Shown here in pieces: positions 1 to 6,265 of a DNA stretch of 17,686 bases. Source of the stretch: Baffinella frigidus. Its lineage: Eukaryota; Cryptophyceae; Cryptomonadales; Baffinellaceae. The notes under the pieces were generated by a model. It saw only the letters and a list, made by a program, of their open reading frames with translations, made no database searches and was not told the DNA's origin. Made by a program: the position numbers and the translations under genes. The DNA lies in NCBI GenBank assembly GCA_026770585.1, contig MU646639.1, positions 32,431 to 50,116 of the forward strand. The letters are read 5' to 3'. The stretch's first letter is position 1. The number at the start of each line of letters is the position of its first letter.

Positions 1-130
1 CCCTCCCCCCCAACGGACCACCTTCAAAGCTCCCTCCCTCTGTCGCGCTCTCCCCCTCCCTCTCTCTCACTCACTCTCTCACTCTCTCTCTCTCTCCCTC
101 TCCCTCCCTCCCTCCCTCTCCTCCAAACAT
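1..130. repeat. Pyrimidine-rich low-complexity tract
   Basis: Long runs of CT and CCCTCC on the plus strand with no coding character. Read on the minus strand it is a purine-rich stretch just downstream of the ankyrin exon, inside the putative intron that starts at 145. Confidence 0.8.
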
Positions 131-145
131 CACCCCTCGGCGCAC

Positions 146-295
146 CTGGTCCGGCGCATCAACATCTCCAAACGCGCGCGTCCAGCCCTTGACATTCGGA
201 ATGAAGCTGTTGTTGTTCAGCCCCACCCCAAGCAGCGCCTGCACCTTGGCAATGTCTCCCTCCGCGGCAGCCACGTGCAGTGCCGAACGTCCTTC
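146..295 (-). CDS. Ankyrin-repeat exon (partial gene)
   Basis: A 150-bp minus-strand segment of exactly 50 codons, phase 0 at both ends. It starts after a CTCTCT-rich tract ending TTCCAG (acceptor at 297-296) and ends CCAG before GTGCGC (donor at 145-144). The product begins EGRSALHVAAAEGDIAKVQA and continues LLGVGLNNNSF, matching the ankyrin helix-turn-helix consensus (G-x-[ST]-A-L-H-x-A-A-x-x-G and L-L-x-x-G). Ankyrin repeats mediate protein-protein binding. About 1.3 repeats are present; the tail ending GDVDAPDQ is less typical. It may be a downstream exon of the coiled-coil gene on the same strand, but no joining exon was found between 1259 and 295. The family call is firm; gene identity is unknown. 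Confidence 0.75.
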
Positions 296-560
296 CTGGA
301 AGAGAGAGAGAGAGAGAGCGTGAGAGTGAGAGAGCCACGCAAGGCTTAATGACCTATCTAGGAGCTGTATCGAGAGTAACAATAAAGAAGAAGAAGAAGC
401 GTCCTTCCTGCGGTGTGAGAGAGAGCGAGGAGAGAGAGCGAGAGAGGAGAGCGAGAGAGGAGAGCGAGAGAGAGCGAGAGAGAGAGCGAGCGAAGGAGGG
501 AGGGAGGGAGGAGGACGAGAGGGAGGAGGACGAGAGGGAGGAGGACGAGAGGGATGGAGA
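296..560. repeat. GA/GAGA-rich simple repeat with 15-bp tandem unit
   Basis: Runs of GAGAGAGCGA on the plus strand. At 511-555 a 15-bp unit (GAGGACGAGAGGGAG) occurs three times, the last with one change. On the minus strand the CT run next to 297 forms the polypyrimidine tract of the ankyrin exon acceptor. Open frames here are Arg/Glu or Ser/Leu low-complexity artefacts. Confidence 0.85.
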
Positions 561-704
561 GAGAGCTGCGACCACGCCCGTTGAGCATGCTTGATGCGAT
601 CCGAAAGGAAGCAGGGCTTTCTGCAGAACCAGGTCAAGTGTCAGCCTATCATGTGATTTTAAAGGACCTAAAGGACCTAAATGCACACACACACGCGCCT
701 TGCT
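561..704 (+). other. Unassigned stretch with a short open frame
   Basis: A plus-strand frame from about 584 reads SMLDAIRKEAGLSAEPGQVS and runs on with a duplicated AAAGGACCT (660-678) giving KDLKDL. It has mixed, protein-like composition, but I see no clear splice sites or homology. It could be a fragment of an old coding exon. I do not assign a function. Confidence 0.2.
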
Positions 705-844
705 CCACTAGCCATCAGAAGAGAACCAGATCGGGTTGGAGTAGAGTAAATTTCATCACCAGAGATAAACTTTCGGGGTTTATCCCTGGTGAAATTTACT
801 GCAGGTGGCACAGCCCGATCTGGTTCTCTTTTGGTGCCTGGTGG
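705..844. mobile_element. Fold-back (MITE-like) element, about 140 bp
   Basis: Left arm 705-770 and right arm 778-844 are imperfect inverted complements around a 7-base loop. Shared blocks include AGAGAACCAGATCGGG against CCCGATCTGGTTCTCTT, and AGTAAATTTCA against TGAAATTTACT. No internal coding sequence. The form fits a non-autonomous TIR element. Confidence 0.75.
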
Positions 845-1258
845 TTGGGCCGGGGAGCTCATCCGTAGATTGTTCCCATCCCCTCAAGAGTGCGCTGTTC
901 GTGACATGCGATGTGAGTGTAATACAAAGCACCAAAGCACCACGCGCCTCGCTGAGCGCCGTCCTCACAAAACATACCCGCTTCCCGCTCCTTAGTTTGA
1001 TGTTTGGGATGGGGGTTGGAGTTTGGGGTGCAGGGTTTGGGGTTTGGGGAAACACGCCCGCCTCCCACTCTATCACGCCACAACCAGCTCAACACTCAAT
1101 GTTGACAGCTCCAAATGCCTGCAAAGCTTTATTGCAGTGCAGGCCCTCGAGGCTTTGGTTCAGGAGACACGCGGACTGCGACCAATGAACCTGCGGAACC
1201 CATGTCTGTCGTAACCCTCGAGTACTTGCCGCCATGCGAAAGGAGCAGGGTGGAGGAC
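845..1258. other. Non-coding stretch with short G-rich telomere-like tract
   Basis: At 1009-1052 there is a GTTTGGGG/GGGTTTGGGGTTTGGGG run, a degenerate TTTAGGG-type tract. The rest carries only short overlapping open frames on both strands, with no convincing exon. On the minus strand an AATAAA hexamer lies at 1136-1131, but no gene end can be tied to it. Confidence 0.4.
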
Positions 1259-1324
1259 CTCGGCCAAGGACATGTACTTCGCCTCCCGCGCCTCTTCCCG
1301 CTGCACCGCAAGCCTCTGCCCCGC
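1259..1324 (-). CDS. Coiled-coil exon, 22 codons
   Basis: Minus-strand open segment, phase 0 at both ends, bounded by GATGCAG (acceptor at 1326-1325) and GCCGAG before GTCCTCC (donor at 1258-1257). It encodes AGQRLAVQREEAREAKYMSL followed by AE, an alternating charged/Ala/Leu helix typical of coiled coils. The ending AE then GT matches the ends of the exons at 2957-3055 and 3758-3910, and the intron start resembles theirs. These shared features argue for coding more than the length does. Likely a structural or scaffolding coiled coil; exact function unknown. Confidence 0.6.
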
Positions 1325-1547
1325 CTGCATCGAAGAGCATCAGATGGAGGCTGATGCTCGAGCCATTTCCTTCGGGCAGAGCCTGTTCGAGGCCTCTCCC
1401 CCGCCTGATTCGTAGGACAGCCGGAGTGAGTGACTTGACGCAAGCTGCGTCCACTAGAAGTATGAGCTGCAACGTAGCCGCCGTGGAGGGGACTGCATGG
1501 CGGCCAGGTGTCATTCCACACGTTAGGGCGGATGTCTAACCCTTGGA

Positions 1548-1665
1548 ATTCGGCAAGCCTCCCTTATGGCTTCAGGCCCGCCCACTGATAGAACCTGCAC
1601 CCTGCACCATGATGCATCAAGCGCGAATCATTATCATTATCGGGGTTGGGACATACACCATCCTA
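1548..1665. repeat. Intronic repeat family R1, copy 1
   Basis: The order CAAGCCTCCCTT, then CAGGCCCGCC, then CCCTGCACCATGATGC, then CGGGGTTGGGACA recurs in whole or part at about 1917-1970, 2495-2600, 3430-3540 and 3579-3690. On the minus strand the CCCAACCCCGAAAATG block follows splice-donor-like GTATC, so the copies seem to be parts of introns of the coiled-coil gene. The copies are diverged, so the boundaries are approximate. Confidence 0.65.
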
Positions 1666-1671
1666 GTCGTA

Positions 1672-1830
1672 AAACTCCTGGAAAGTTCGGTAGTTTCTCC
1701 TACGGCATTGCCTAGGACCTCCTACCGTAGGCCAAAATCCTAGGATATTTTGGTCCTAGGAGCCCTACGGCCTACGGTAGGTAGGTCCTACCTAAATCCG
1801 TAGGGAAACTACCGAACTTTCCACGGGTTT
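1672..1830. mobile_element. Palindromic TIR element (CCTACGGTAGG class)
   Basis: Perfect 18-bp inverted termini GGAAAGTTCGGTAGTTTC (1680-1697) and their complement (1805-1822), extended imperfectly to 1672 and 1830. The inside is rich in CCTAGG and CCTACCGTAGG sub-palindromes. No coding capacity. Related CCTACGGTAGG cores appear in the elements at 4506-4681, 16600-16720, 16743-16848 and 17099-17221. Confidence 0.85.
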
Positions 1831-1864
1831 CCCTATGAATCCGGGAGGCCATACCGCGCATGCA

Positions 1865-1887
1865 TGGAGCGGGGTGGAGTACCTCGG
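1865..1887 (-). repeat. Repeated donor-flank sequence (intron 5' end), copy
   Basis: Read on the minus strand: GCCGAG, then GTACTCCACCCCGCTCCATG. The same block follows donors at 1258 and 2773, at 2861, and in altered form at 3757. Here only the last codons (AAE) of an exon are recognisable upstream, so this is a fragment of a duplicated exon-intron unit. Confidence 0.55.
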
Positions 1888-2169
1888 CAGCATTCACTCC
1901 TAACTCGGAACCATGGACCATCACGCATCACCAGCCGATCGTTGTCATTTTCAGGGTTGGGAGAGCTAAGAAAGCAGCCTGGGCGCTGTTCCCCAAGCTC
2001 CAAACCCCGGAATGGAGCGGTGCCACCTGCACTCACACGTTGGTCAAATCGCAAATCGGGGTTTAGGCCGAGGCCGCCGGATTCCGGCGTCCTTATCCCA
2101 ATTTGTACCAGAAACATAGAAGGGCATACGTTATTTGATCGTTATGTGAGGGTTGGTGGTGTGGGGTAC

Positions 2170-2268
2170 CTGGAAGCTGTCCGTGGCCTGGATGGCCTGC
2201 AGCGCTGCTGCCTCTGCGCGCGTGCGCCCCTCCCTCTTCGCCGCCAGGTGCCACTGTACCTTCTCCCT
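2170..2268 (-). CDS. Coiled-coil exon, 33 codons
   Basis: Minus-strand 99-bp segment, phase 0 at both ends. The acceptor is AACCCAG (2270-2269), preceded by a pyrimidine tract made of the CCCTCAACCC array at 2271-2475. The donor is TTCCAG before GTACCCC (2169-2168). It encodes REKVQWHLAAKREGRTRAEA and then AALQAIQATDSFQ, a highly helical sequence rich in Ala, Arg and Glu. It has exactly the same length as the exon at 2957-3055 and a similar composition, which suggests both descend from one duplicated unit. A scaffold or filament-like role is inferred only from the coiled-coil character. Confidence 0.65.
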
Positions 2269-2270
2269 CT

Positions 2271-2475
2271 GGGTTGAGGGTTGGGGGTTGAGGGTTGAGG
2301 GTGGAGGGATGGGGGTTGAGGGATGAGGGTTGAGGGTTGAGGAGTGGAGGGTTGCGGGTTGAGGGTTGCGGGTTGAGGGTTGAGGGTTGAGGGTTGAGGG
2401 TTGCGGGTTGAGGGTTGCGGGTTGAGGGTTGAGGGTTGAGGGTTTGAGGGTGGCGGTTTGAGGTTGAGGGGTGAG
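2271..2475. repeat. GGGTTGAGGG degenerate telomere-like array
   Basis: About 200 bp of 7-bp units GGGTTGA/GGGTTGC, a variant of TTTAGGG. It lies inside an intron of the minus-strand coiled-coil gene and ends exactly at the acceptor of the 2170-2268 exon, where its complement CCCTCAA acts as the pyrimidine tract. Confidence 0.9.
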
Positions 2476-2615
2476 CTGTTGTCGTAGAGCGATCGCACGC
2501 TTCTAGGCCCCAGACCCTTACCCCTTTCCCCGAAACCCTGCACCATCACGCAACACGCGCCAATCGTCAGCATTTTCGGGGGTTGGACGGATACCATCCA
2601 GGTGCCCCAACTCCT

Positions 2616-2743
2616 ATCTCTGCCTCAGTCGCGTTGACTGATCGTTTACACTCCACAAGTTGACGGATTTGCACCCAAACCCCGGGGAGTTGACTTCCGG
2701 TCTCGTCAAATCGACGAGACCAAATCGTGTGAGACAGAGCTAG
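2616..2743. mobile_element. AGCTCTG-family TIR element, copy A
   Basis: Termini CTCTGCCTCA (2618-2627) and TGAGACAGAG (2730-2739), with a subterminal GTTGACTGA. A perfect internal hairpin GGTCTCGTC/GACGAGACC lies at 2699-2721. The interior GTTGACGGATTTGCACC resembles the other copies at 5446-5575, 7318-7428, 10255-10312 and 15698-15836. Non-autonomous. Confidence 0.75.
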
Positions 2744-2748
2744 AACTC

Positions 2749-2905
2749 GAATACATGGAGCGGTGTGGAGTACCTCGGCATCCTGTCCCTCCTTATTTTG
2801 GGGGTGAGAAAGAACCCCACCGAGAGCCCCCAGCTCGAATACATAGAGCGGGGTGGAGTACCTCGACAGCTTGGGCCTTGCCCGTCAAGATGTTGTTGGA
2901 CAGAT
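2749..2905 (-). pseudogene. Truncated copies of coiled-coil exon ends with donors
   Basis: On the minus strand two donor blocks (GT at 2773-2772 and 2861-2860) each start GTACTCCAC and run into CGCTCCATG or CGCTCTATG, then TATTCGAG. Upstream of the second, 2900-2862 reads ILTGKAQAVE, matching the end VTGRAQAAE of the exon at 2957-3055. The rest of the exon is missing. These are partial tandem duplications of an exon end plus intron start. Confidence 0.6.
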
Positions 2906-2956
2906 ATCCTTCCAGGGCCCCGAACTCGCATGCAATTTCGGGGTTGGGAGAGATAC

Positions 2957-3055
2957 CTCGGCAGCCTGGGCCCTGCCCGTGACCAGCCGCGCCTCCAGCT
3001 GTGTGCGCCTTTGCCCCTTGATATCCGCAGCCCACTGCCGCTGCGCCTCCTTCTC
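2957..3055 (-). CDS. Coiled-coil exon, 33 codons
   Basis: Minus-strand 99-bp segment, phase 0 at both ends. The acceptor is CACACCAG (3057-3056); the donor is GCCGAG before GTATCTC (2956-2955). It encodes EKEAQRQWAADIKGQRRTQL and then EARLVTGRAQAAE, a charged amphipathic helix. An upstream extension in frame (VWSQQTTHQ) is possible if an earlier acceptor is used. Its 3' end is copied at 2862-2900. Length and style match the exon at 2170-2268. Coiled-coil oligomerisation is inferred; no family could be named. Confidence 0.65.
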
Positions 3056-3076
3056 CTGGTGTGTGGTCTGTTGCGA

Positions 3077-3160
3077 CCACACGCTCCTCGTCAGTCTTCA
3101 GGTGTAGGGCTTCAGCCACACGCTCATCGTCAGCTTGTCAGTCTACAGGTGTAGGCTTTC
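3077..3160. repeat. Tandem duplication, about 40 bp
   Basis: CACACGCTCCTCGTCAG...CAGGTGTAGG at 3077-3110 recurs as CACACGCTCATCGTCAG...CAGGTGTAGG at 3117-3158. On the minus strand one frame reads AEALHLKTDEERVVATD, again coiled-coil-like, so this may be a duplicated piece of exon. No clean splice sites were found. Confidence 0.5.
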
Positions 3161-3222
3161 GAGCTCCGTGTTCCACTAGGTTGCGGAGAGGAAGAGGCGT
3201 TTCGTTTTTCGGGGTTTGGGTT

Positions 3223-3345
3223 CCGGATGGAGGAGACCTGTTGCCGAAGAAAGCGTAGGGTCCGGGTTTTGGGTTGCGGGGCTTCGGTTTTCGGGTTCGT
3301 GGTTCGTGGTTCGGGATGGAGGAGGCCTGTTGCCGAAGAAAGGAT
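3223..3345. repeat. Direct repeat carrying exon-end and donor
   Basis: GGATGGAGGAG(A/G)CCTGTTGCCGAAGAAAG occurs at about 3224-3253 and 3315-3344. On the minus strand this is the end of the RQQ exon plus intron start. The 3238 copy has a GT donor (CAACAG then GTCTCC); the 3327 copy has GC at the same place. Between them lies TTCGGGTT/GGGTTC-rich sequence. Confidence 0.65.
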
Positions 3346-3404
3346 GCCTTGCGCTCGTCATCCAGCTGCTTCTCCACCTTCAGCGCCAGAAGTCTCTCCC
3401 GCCC
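3327..3404 (-). CDS. Coiled-coil exon, 26 codons, GC donor
   Basis: Minus-strand 78-bp segment, phase 0 at both ends. The acceptor is AACGCAG (3406-3405). It encodes GRERLLALKVEKQLDDERKA then SFLRQQ, a Leu/Glu/Lys helix with clear coiled-coil spacing. The exon ends CAACAG followed by GC (3326-3325) rather than GT. A second copy of the exon end 90 bp downstream (3238) keeps a GT donor, so the GC may be a tolerated GC-AG intron or a decayed site. A valine codon (GTG) replaces Met at any internal start, as expected for an internal exon. Confidence 0.6.
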
Positions 3405-3757
3405 CTGCGTTGTTCGATTGCTTCAGGGTTTCCAGCAAACCTCCCTGCTGGCAGCAGGACCGCCTCCAAGGCTCCAGACTCTCAACCCGTAGACATGTTG
3501 CGTCGAGCGCCAATCCTCAATATTCAACGGCGTCATTCTGCTGCACGTCAAGGCTGTCTAAGCTGGATTGGATTCTCCAGCAACCCTCCCTTTTTTGCTG
3601 CAGGCCCGCCTCCTAGGCCCCACACTCGGAGTCAAACCAGCATGCATTAACAGCCACTCGTCACGATGGTCGGGTGTGGGGCAGATACCTTCCGGGGACA
3701 GATGCCCTTGGGACAGACACCCTCAAATGCATGGAGCGGGGAACAGGGAGCAGGTAC

Positions 3758-3910
3758 CTCAGCCTGGGCGCTGTTCTTGGCCTGCAGCGCCTCCGCCTTT
3801 GTGTGCGCGCGCCACTCCGTCTCCCAAGAAATGCGCTGCTCCTCCTCCTCCAGCTGGCATGTGACCTGTTGCCGCAGAGCAACCGCACGCTCCATTCGGT
3901 TCGTCCCGGC
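3758..3910 (-). CDS. Coiled-coil exon, 51 codons
   Basis: Longest exon of the minus-strand coiled-coil series: 153 bp, phase 0 at both ends. The acceptor is GATGCAG (3912-3911), the same heptamer as at the 1259-1324 exon. The donor is GCTGAG before GTACCTG (3757-3756). It encodes AGTNRMERAVALRQQVTCQL, EEEEQRISWETEWRAH and TKAEALQAKNSAQAE. It has an acidic Glu cluster and hydrophobics at heptad spacing, so a long helix is likely. It starts AG like the 22-codon exon AGQRLAVQ and ends QAE like AQAAE, supporting exon duplication within the gene. It is the most 5' of the clearly recognised exons of this gene. Confidence 0.7.
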
Positions 3911-3958
3911 CTGCATCGTCGGTGAAACGCCTGGGATTTTTTTGGGGACCTTTGGGCG

Positions 3959-4058
3959 CTTGGAGCCGTTTTGACATTCATGGCCACTTTCTGACTTTAA
4001 TAAGTCCAAAAGTCAACAAATCTCAGCAAAGGGGCCATAAATGTCGAACGGCTCCAAG
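3959..4058. mobile_element. Fold-back element, about 100 bp
   Basis: Arms CTTGGAGCCGTTTTGACATT (start of 3959-3985) and the near-complement ending AATGTCGAACGGCTCCAAG (4033-4058), with short imperfections. The spacer is AT-richer, with TTTAATAAG. Lies directly upstream of the 51-codon coiled-coil exon. Confidence 0.7.
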
Positions 4059-4104
4059 GGATCCGCAAACATAACCTGATGAAATTCCTCGGACTAGTCT
4101 ACGA

Positions 4105-4383
4105 TCAAGCCCCGCCGTGTAAACTGGTCGCGTCCCGGCAAATCCCGAAATCCTCTGTCAGCAGGGAATCCGGCGAGAGAATTGGCACGAGGATGCTCGC
4201 AGTGGGTTCGCAGCGCGGCCGTGTGAAGATGATCCACTGCGGCGGCGGAATGGTGCGCACCGTTTCCGCGCCTGCAAGTTTCGTGGGTGAAATGAGCAAC
4301 GGCTCTGGGTTCTCTCTCACGCACGATCGATGCCGAGCCAGGCCGCGTTGCTGTGCTGCTGATGAGAGATCCGTAAGATGCAC
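4105..4383 (-). CDS. Possible unidentified exon
   Basis: A stop-free minus-strand stretch of about 93 codons with protein-like content, for example PEPLLISPTKLAGAETVRTI and SPDSLLTEDFGICRDATSLH. Two other frames, one on the plus strand (4079-4390) and one more on the minus strand (4094-4405), are also open, so the strand is not certain. No domain is recognised and splice sites are unclear. It lies between the fold-back element at 3959-4058 and the palindrome at 4506-4681. It may belong with the open segment at 4682-4846. Confidence 0.3.
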   Translation of the reverse strand: MHLTDLSSAAQQRGLARHRSCVRENPEPLLISPTKLAGAETVRTIPPPQWIIFTRPRCEPTASILVPILSPDSLLTEDFGICRDATSLHGGA

Positions 4384-4505
4384 TTGGTGACAACGTATGC
4401 AGCACGCCTGCCGTCAGACATAGATGTGATCAAAGTATTCACGCCAGCCCCCCCATCCGGCTCCTGTCGTCACGCCTTTCCCTGCTCCGCACCTGCGCTT
4501 TCATT

Positions 4506-4681
4506 GGCAAACTTCGAACTTTGAGGTGGGTTTAGCTACGGAATTTCCTACCGTAGGAAGTAGACAATTCCGTAGGGCCATAGGACTAATTTGGTTTTTA
4601 GTCCTATGGCCCTACGGAATTGTCTACTTCCTACGGTAGGAAATTCCGTAGCTAAACCCGCCTCAAAGTTCGAAGTTTGCC
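4506..4681. mobile_element. Near-perfect 176-bp palindromic element
   Basis: Arms 4506-4589 and 4598-4681 (84 bp each) are complementary, with a single clear mismatch (GGTGGG against the complement of CCCGCC) around an 8-base spacer. The inside carries CCTACCGTAGG and CCGTAGGGCCATAGGAC blocks shared with the other CCTACGGTAGG elements. As a single strand it would form a very long hairpin. It sits exactly at the end of the open frame at 4682-4846, so it probably inserted into or beside an exon. Confidence 0.9.
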
Positions 4682-4846
4682 GACTAGCTTGCGGTCGTGC
4701 TCAAAGGTCAGCAAAATAGTGCAACCCCCCAGGTGCGATTCGACGTGGTCGGGCACGAGAGCCGGGTACGCGGCGTCGCTATCTCTCCCTCGGGGGAGGA
4801 AGTCGCGAGCGCGAGCGGCGACCATTCCGCGAAGGTACTCATGCCA
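4682..4846 (-). CDS. Unrecognised exon, 55 codons, cut by palindrome
   Basis: Minus-strand open segment starting after CGATCCAG (acceptor at 4848-4847). It reads WHEYLRGMVAARARDFLPRG, then RDSDAAYPALVPDHVESHLG, then GCTILLTFEHDRKLV. Composition is balanced and clearly protein-like. The frame runs into the palindromic element at 4681, and a GT (CTA then GTCGGC) falls at that junction. A diverged copy of its first codons lies at about 5381-5450 (SIQRYEWMQ against SIQWHEYLR). I do not recognise the family. Confidence 0.5.
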
Positions 4847-4851
4847 CTGGA

Positions 4852-4912
4852 TCGAGGTTCTGAATTCTAGCTCTGCCTCAGTCGGGTTAGCTGACTATGC
4901 TTAAGTCCGCGT
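4852..4912. mobile_element. AGCTCTG-family terminus, partial copy
   Basis: CTAGCTCTGCCTCAGTCGGG followed by TTAGCTGACTATGCTTAAGT matches the left end of the element at 15698-15836. The right end is not found, so this copy is truncated. The boundary with the flanking GGATCGAGGTTCTGAATT block, which also occurs at 5423-5445, is approximate. Confidence 0.55.
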
Positions 4913-5380
4913 CATAATTTCAACACAGTCTCTTTCGGTACTTTCGCATACCCGATCTCTCCCTCGGGTGGGCAAGTCCCAACCACCCACCCTCGCCGTT
5001 GGATCATCAATGAATCTGAAACGAAGGAATCTGAAATCAAACAGAGGAGTCTGAAATTCGATTTTAGATTCTTTCGATCCCTTGAGCCATTTTCGTCGGA
5101 TTCCGGCGGAATCCTGGTGAAATCACCAGGCCTAAAAATGCCGCTTTGAGATTGACGCTTTTGACGCTTTGAGGTTGACGCTAAAATTGACGCTTTGAAT
5201 CCCCTAAAATTGACGCTTTGAGCGGGCCTTGAGGTTTCGGAGGGTTGACCATTAGACCATTCCTCAAAGATTCTTCACTTCCCACCCTCACAGAAAGCCC
5301 AAACCACTTCTGTGCTTCTAATTTTTTTCTGGTACAAATTAGGCCCAGGACGCCGGAATCCTAAACCGATTTAGATATTT
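4913..5380. other. Gene-free stretch with TTGACGCTTTGA tandem repeat
   Basis: Contains a diverged partial copy of the CGATCTCTCCCTCGGG block (4948-4983). GAATCTGAAA repeats lie at 5009-5060. A short tandem of TTGACGCTTTGA units lies at about 5142-5222. At 5328-5360 is a sequence (TTTCTGGTACAAATT...GGACGCCGGAATCC) present inverted at about 2080-2121. This is the upstream region between the oppositely oriented genes; no promoter motif is evident. Confidence 0.5.
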
Positions 5381-5445
5381 GAGCGCGACCATTCCACAAA
5401 GGTGCTTGCATCCACTCGTACCTCTGGATCGAGGTTCTGAATTCC
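5381..5445 (-). pseudogene. Diverged copy of the 4682-4846 exon start
   Basis: GCGACCATTCCACAAAGGTGCTT and CTCTGGATCGAGGTTCTGAATTC match 4818-4870 with an insertion of a few bases. On the minus strand this reads EFRTSIQRYEWMQAPLWNGR, against EFRTSIQWHEYLRGMVAAR in the first copy. The frame shifts after the first residues, so it is probably not functional. Confidence 0.5.
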
Positions 5446-5575
5446 AGCGCTGCCTCTCTCGGGCTGGCCGACTGTGCTCGAGATGACATGCTGGAGTTGC
5501 GGTACCAACCCGTCAACTTTGGAGCGGAAAGCAGCCCAGGCTCACCAAATTGGTGAGCACCAAAAGTCAGGGAGA
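5446..5575. mobile_element. AGCTCTG-family element, copy D
   Basis: Starts AGCGCTGCCTCTCTCGGGCT. The interior GACATGCTGGAGTTGCGGTA...CCGTCAACTTTGGAGCGG matches the inverted copy at 7318-7428. An internal hairpin GGCTCACCAAATTGGTGAGC lies at about 5549-5568. The right end is diverged. Confidence 0.65.
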
Positions 5576-5608
5576 GCATCAGAATAACCCCCCCCCCCCA
5601 CCATACAG

Positions 5609-5681
5609 ATCTTCGATGCAGTGAGCGGGGTGGAGAGCCTCTGCCTCCGAGGGCACACGGGGCAGCATAGGGCGGCAGTTG
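5609..5681 (+). CDS. WD40 exon, outer-strand type, copy 1
   Basis: Follows a C-rich tract and CATACAG (5607-5608). It encodes IFDAVSGVESLCLRGHTGQH, which fits the WD40 segment after the inner strand: (R)-[IV]-[FW]-D-x-x-S-G-x-x-x-x-x-L-x-G-H. A GT follows at 5682-5683. A second copy lies at 5775. The two differ at a few positions and diverge after GHTG. The preceding WD40 half-repeat is not seen upstream, so the locus begins without an identified first exon. Confidence 0.6.
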
Positions 5682-5774
5682 GTAGGATACGGTGGAAGTT
5701 GGCACAGGACAGGGCCACATTTGGCACAGGATATGGCGGCAGTTGGCAGGATAACCCTCTCCTCCCCCATGCAG

Positions 5775-5869
5775 ATCTTCGATGCGGTTAGTGGGGTGGA
5801 GCGCCTCTGCCTACGGGGCCATACGGGGCGGCATGGCTGCTCTTGTGATATGCAGTACCTATGGGGCAG
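5775..5869 (+). CDS. WD40 exon, outer-strand type, copy 2
   Basis: Acceptor CCATGCAG (5773-5774). It encodes IFDAVSGVERLCLRGHTGRH, then a Cys-rich stretch (GCSCDMQYLWG) that is not WD40-like, up to a possible donor CAG/GTCTCC at 5869-5871 just before the telomere-like tract. The true exon may stop earlier, near the GHTG. Between the two copies, short direct repeats (GGCGGCAGTTGG and TTGGCACAGGA) mark the duplication. Confidence 0.55.
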
Positions 5870-5871
5870 GT

Positions 5872-6265
5872 CTCCAACCCTAAACCCTAAACCCTAAACC
5901 CTAAACCGTAAACCCTAAACCCTAAACCCTACACCCTAAACCCTCAACCCAAAACCCTAAACCCTACACCCTAAACACTGACCCCTAAACCCTAAACCCT
6001 AAACCCCAAACCCTACATCCTACTCCCTACATCCTACACCCTAAACCCTAAATCCGAAATCCCACCCTGATCCCCAAACCCTAAACCCAAATTCCTGATC
6101 CTGAAACCCTTAGCCCTAAACCCTAAACTTCAACCCCTAAACCCTAAACCCTAACTCCTAAACCCTAAACCCCTAAACCCCAAACCCCACACCCCTAACC
6201 CCCAACCCCCAACCCCCAACCCCAAACCCCAAACCCCAAACCCCAAACCCCAAACCCTAACCCAG
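5872..6265. repeat. Degenerate CCCTAAA telomere-like tract
   Basis: About 390 bp of CCCTAAA units with many variants (CCCCAAA, CCCTACA, CCCAACC). It is interstitial: coding-like sequence lies on both sides. The orientation is C-rich on the plus strand, like the tracts at 13870-14190 and 15901-16158. Confidence 0.9.

Noticed and set aside
280-594. Plus-strand open frame rich in Arg-Glu (ERERERE) and minus-strand Ser-Leu-rich frames over the same DNA
   Set aside because: They are direct translations of the GA/CT simple repeat; every frame is open because the repeat has no stop codons.
1104-1214. Plus-strand frame CLQSFIAVQALEALVQETRG as a possible helical exon
   Set aside because: It has no acceptor or donor in a fitting position, competes with two open minus-strand frames, and has no link to neighbouring exons. 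It remains possible but unsupported.
4677-4904. Plus-strand open frame of 75 codons
   Set aside because: Its product is Arg/Ser-rich without pattern, while the minus-strand reading of the same DNA is much more protein-like and starts after an AG acceptor.
1865-5790. Similarity between the minus-strand donor flank (GAGCGGGGTGGAG on the plus strand) and the WD40 exons at 5609 and 5775
   Set aside because: The match is only about 13 GC-rich bases and does not extend to either side; probably chance.
5872-6265. A true chromosome end
   Set aside because: The CCCTAAA units are heavily degenerate and WD40-like exons lie on both sides, so the tract is interstitial.
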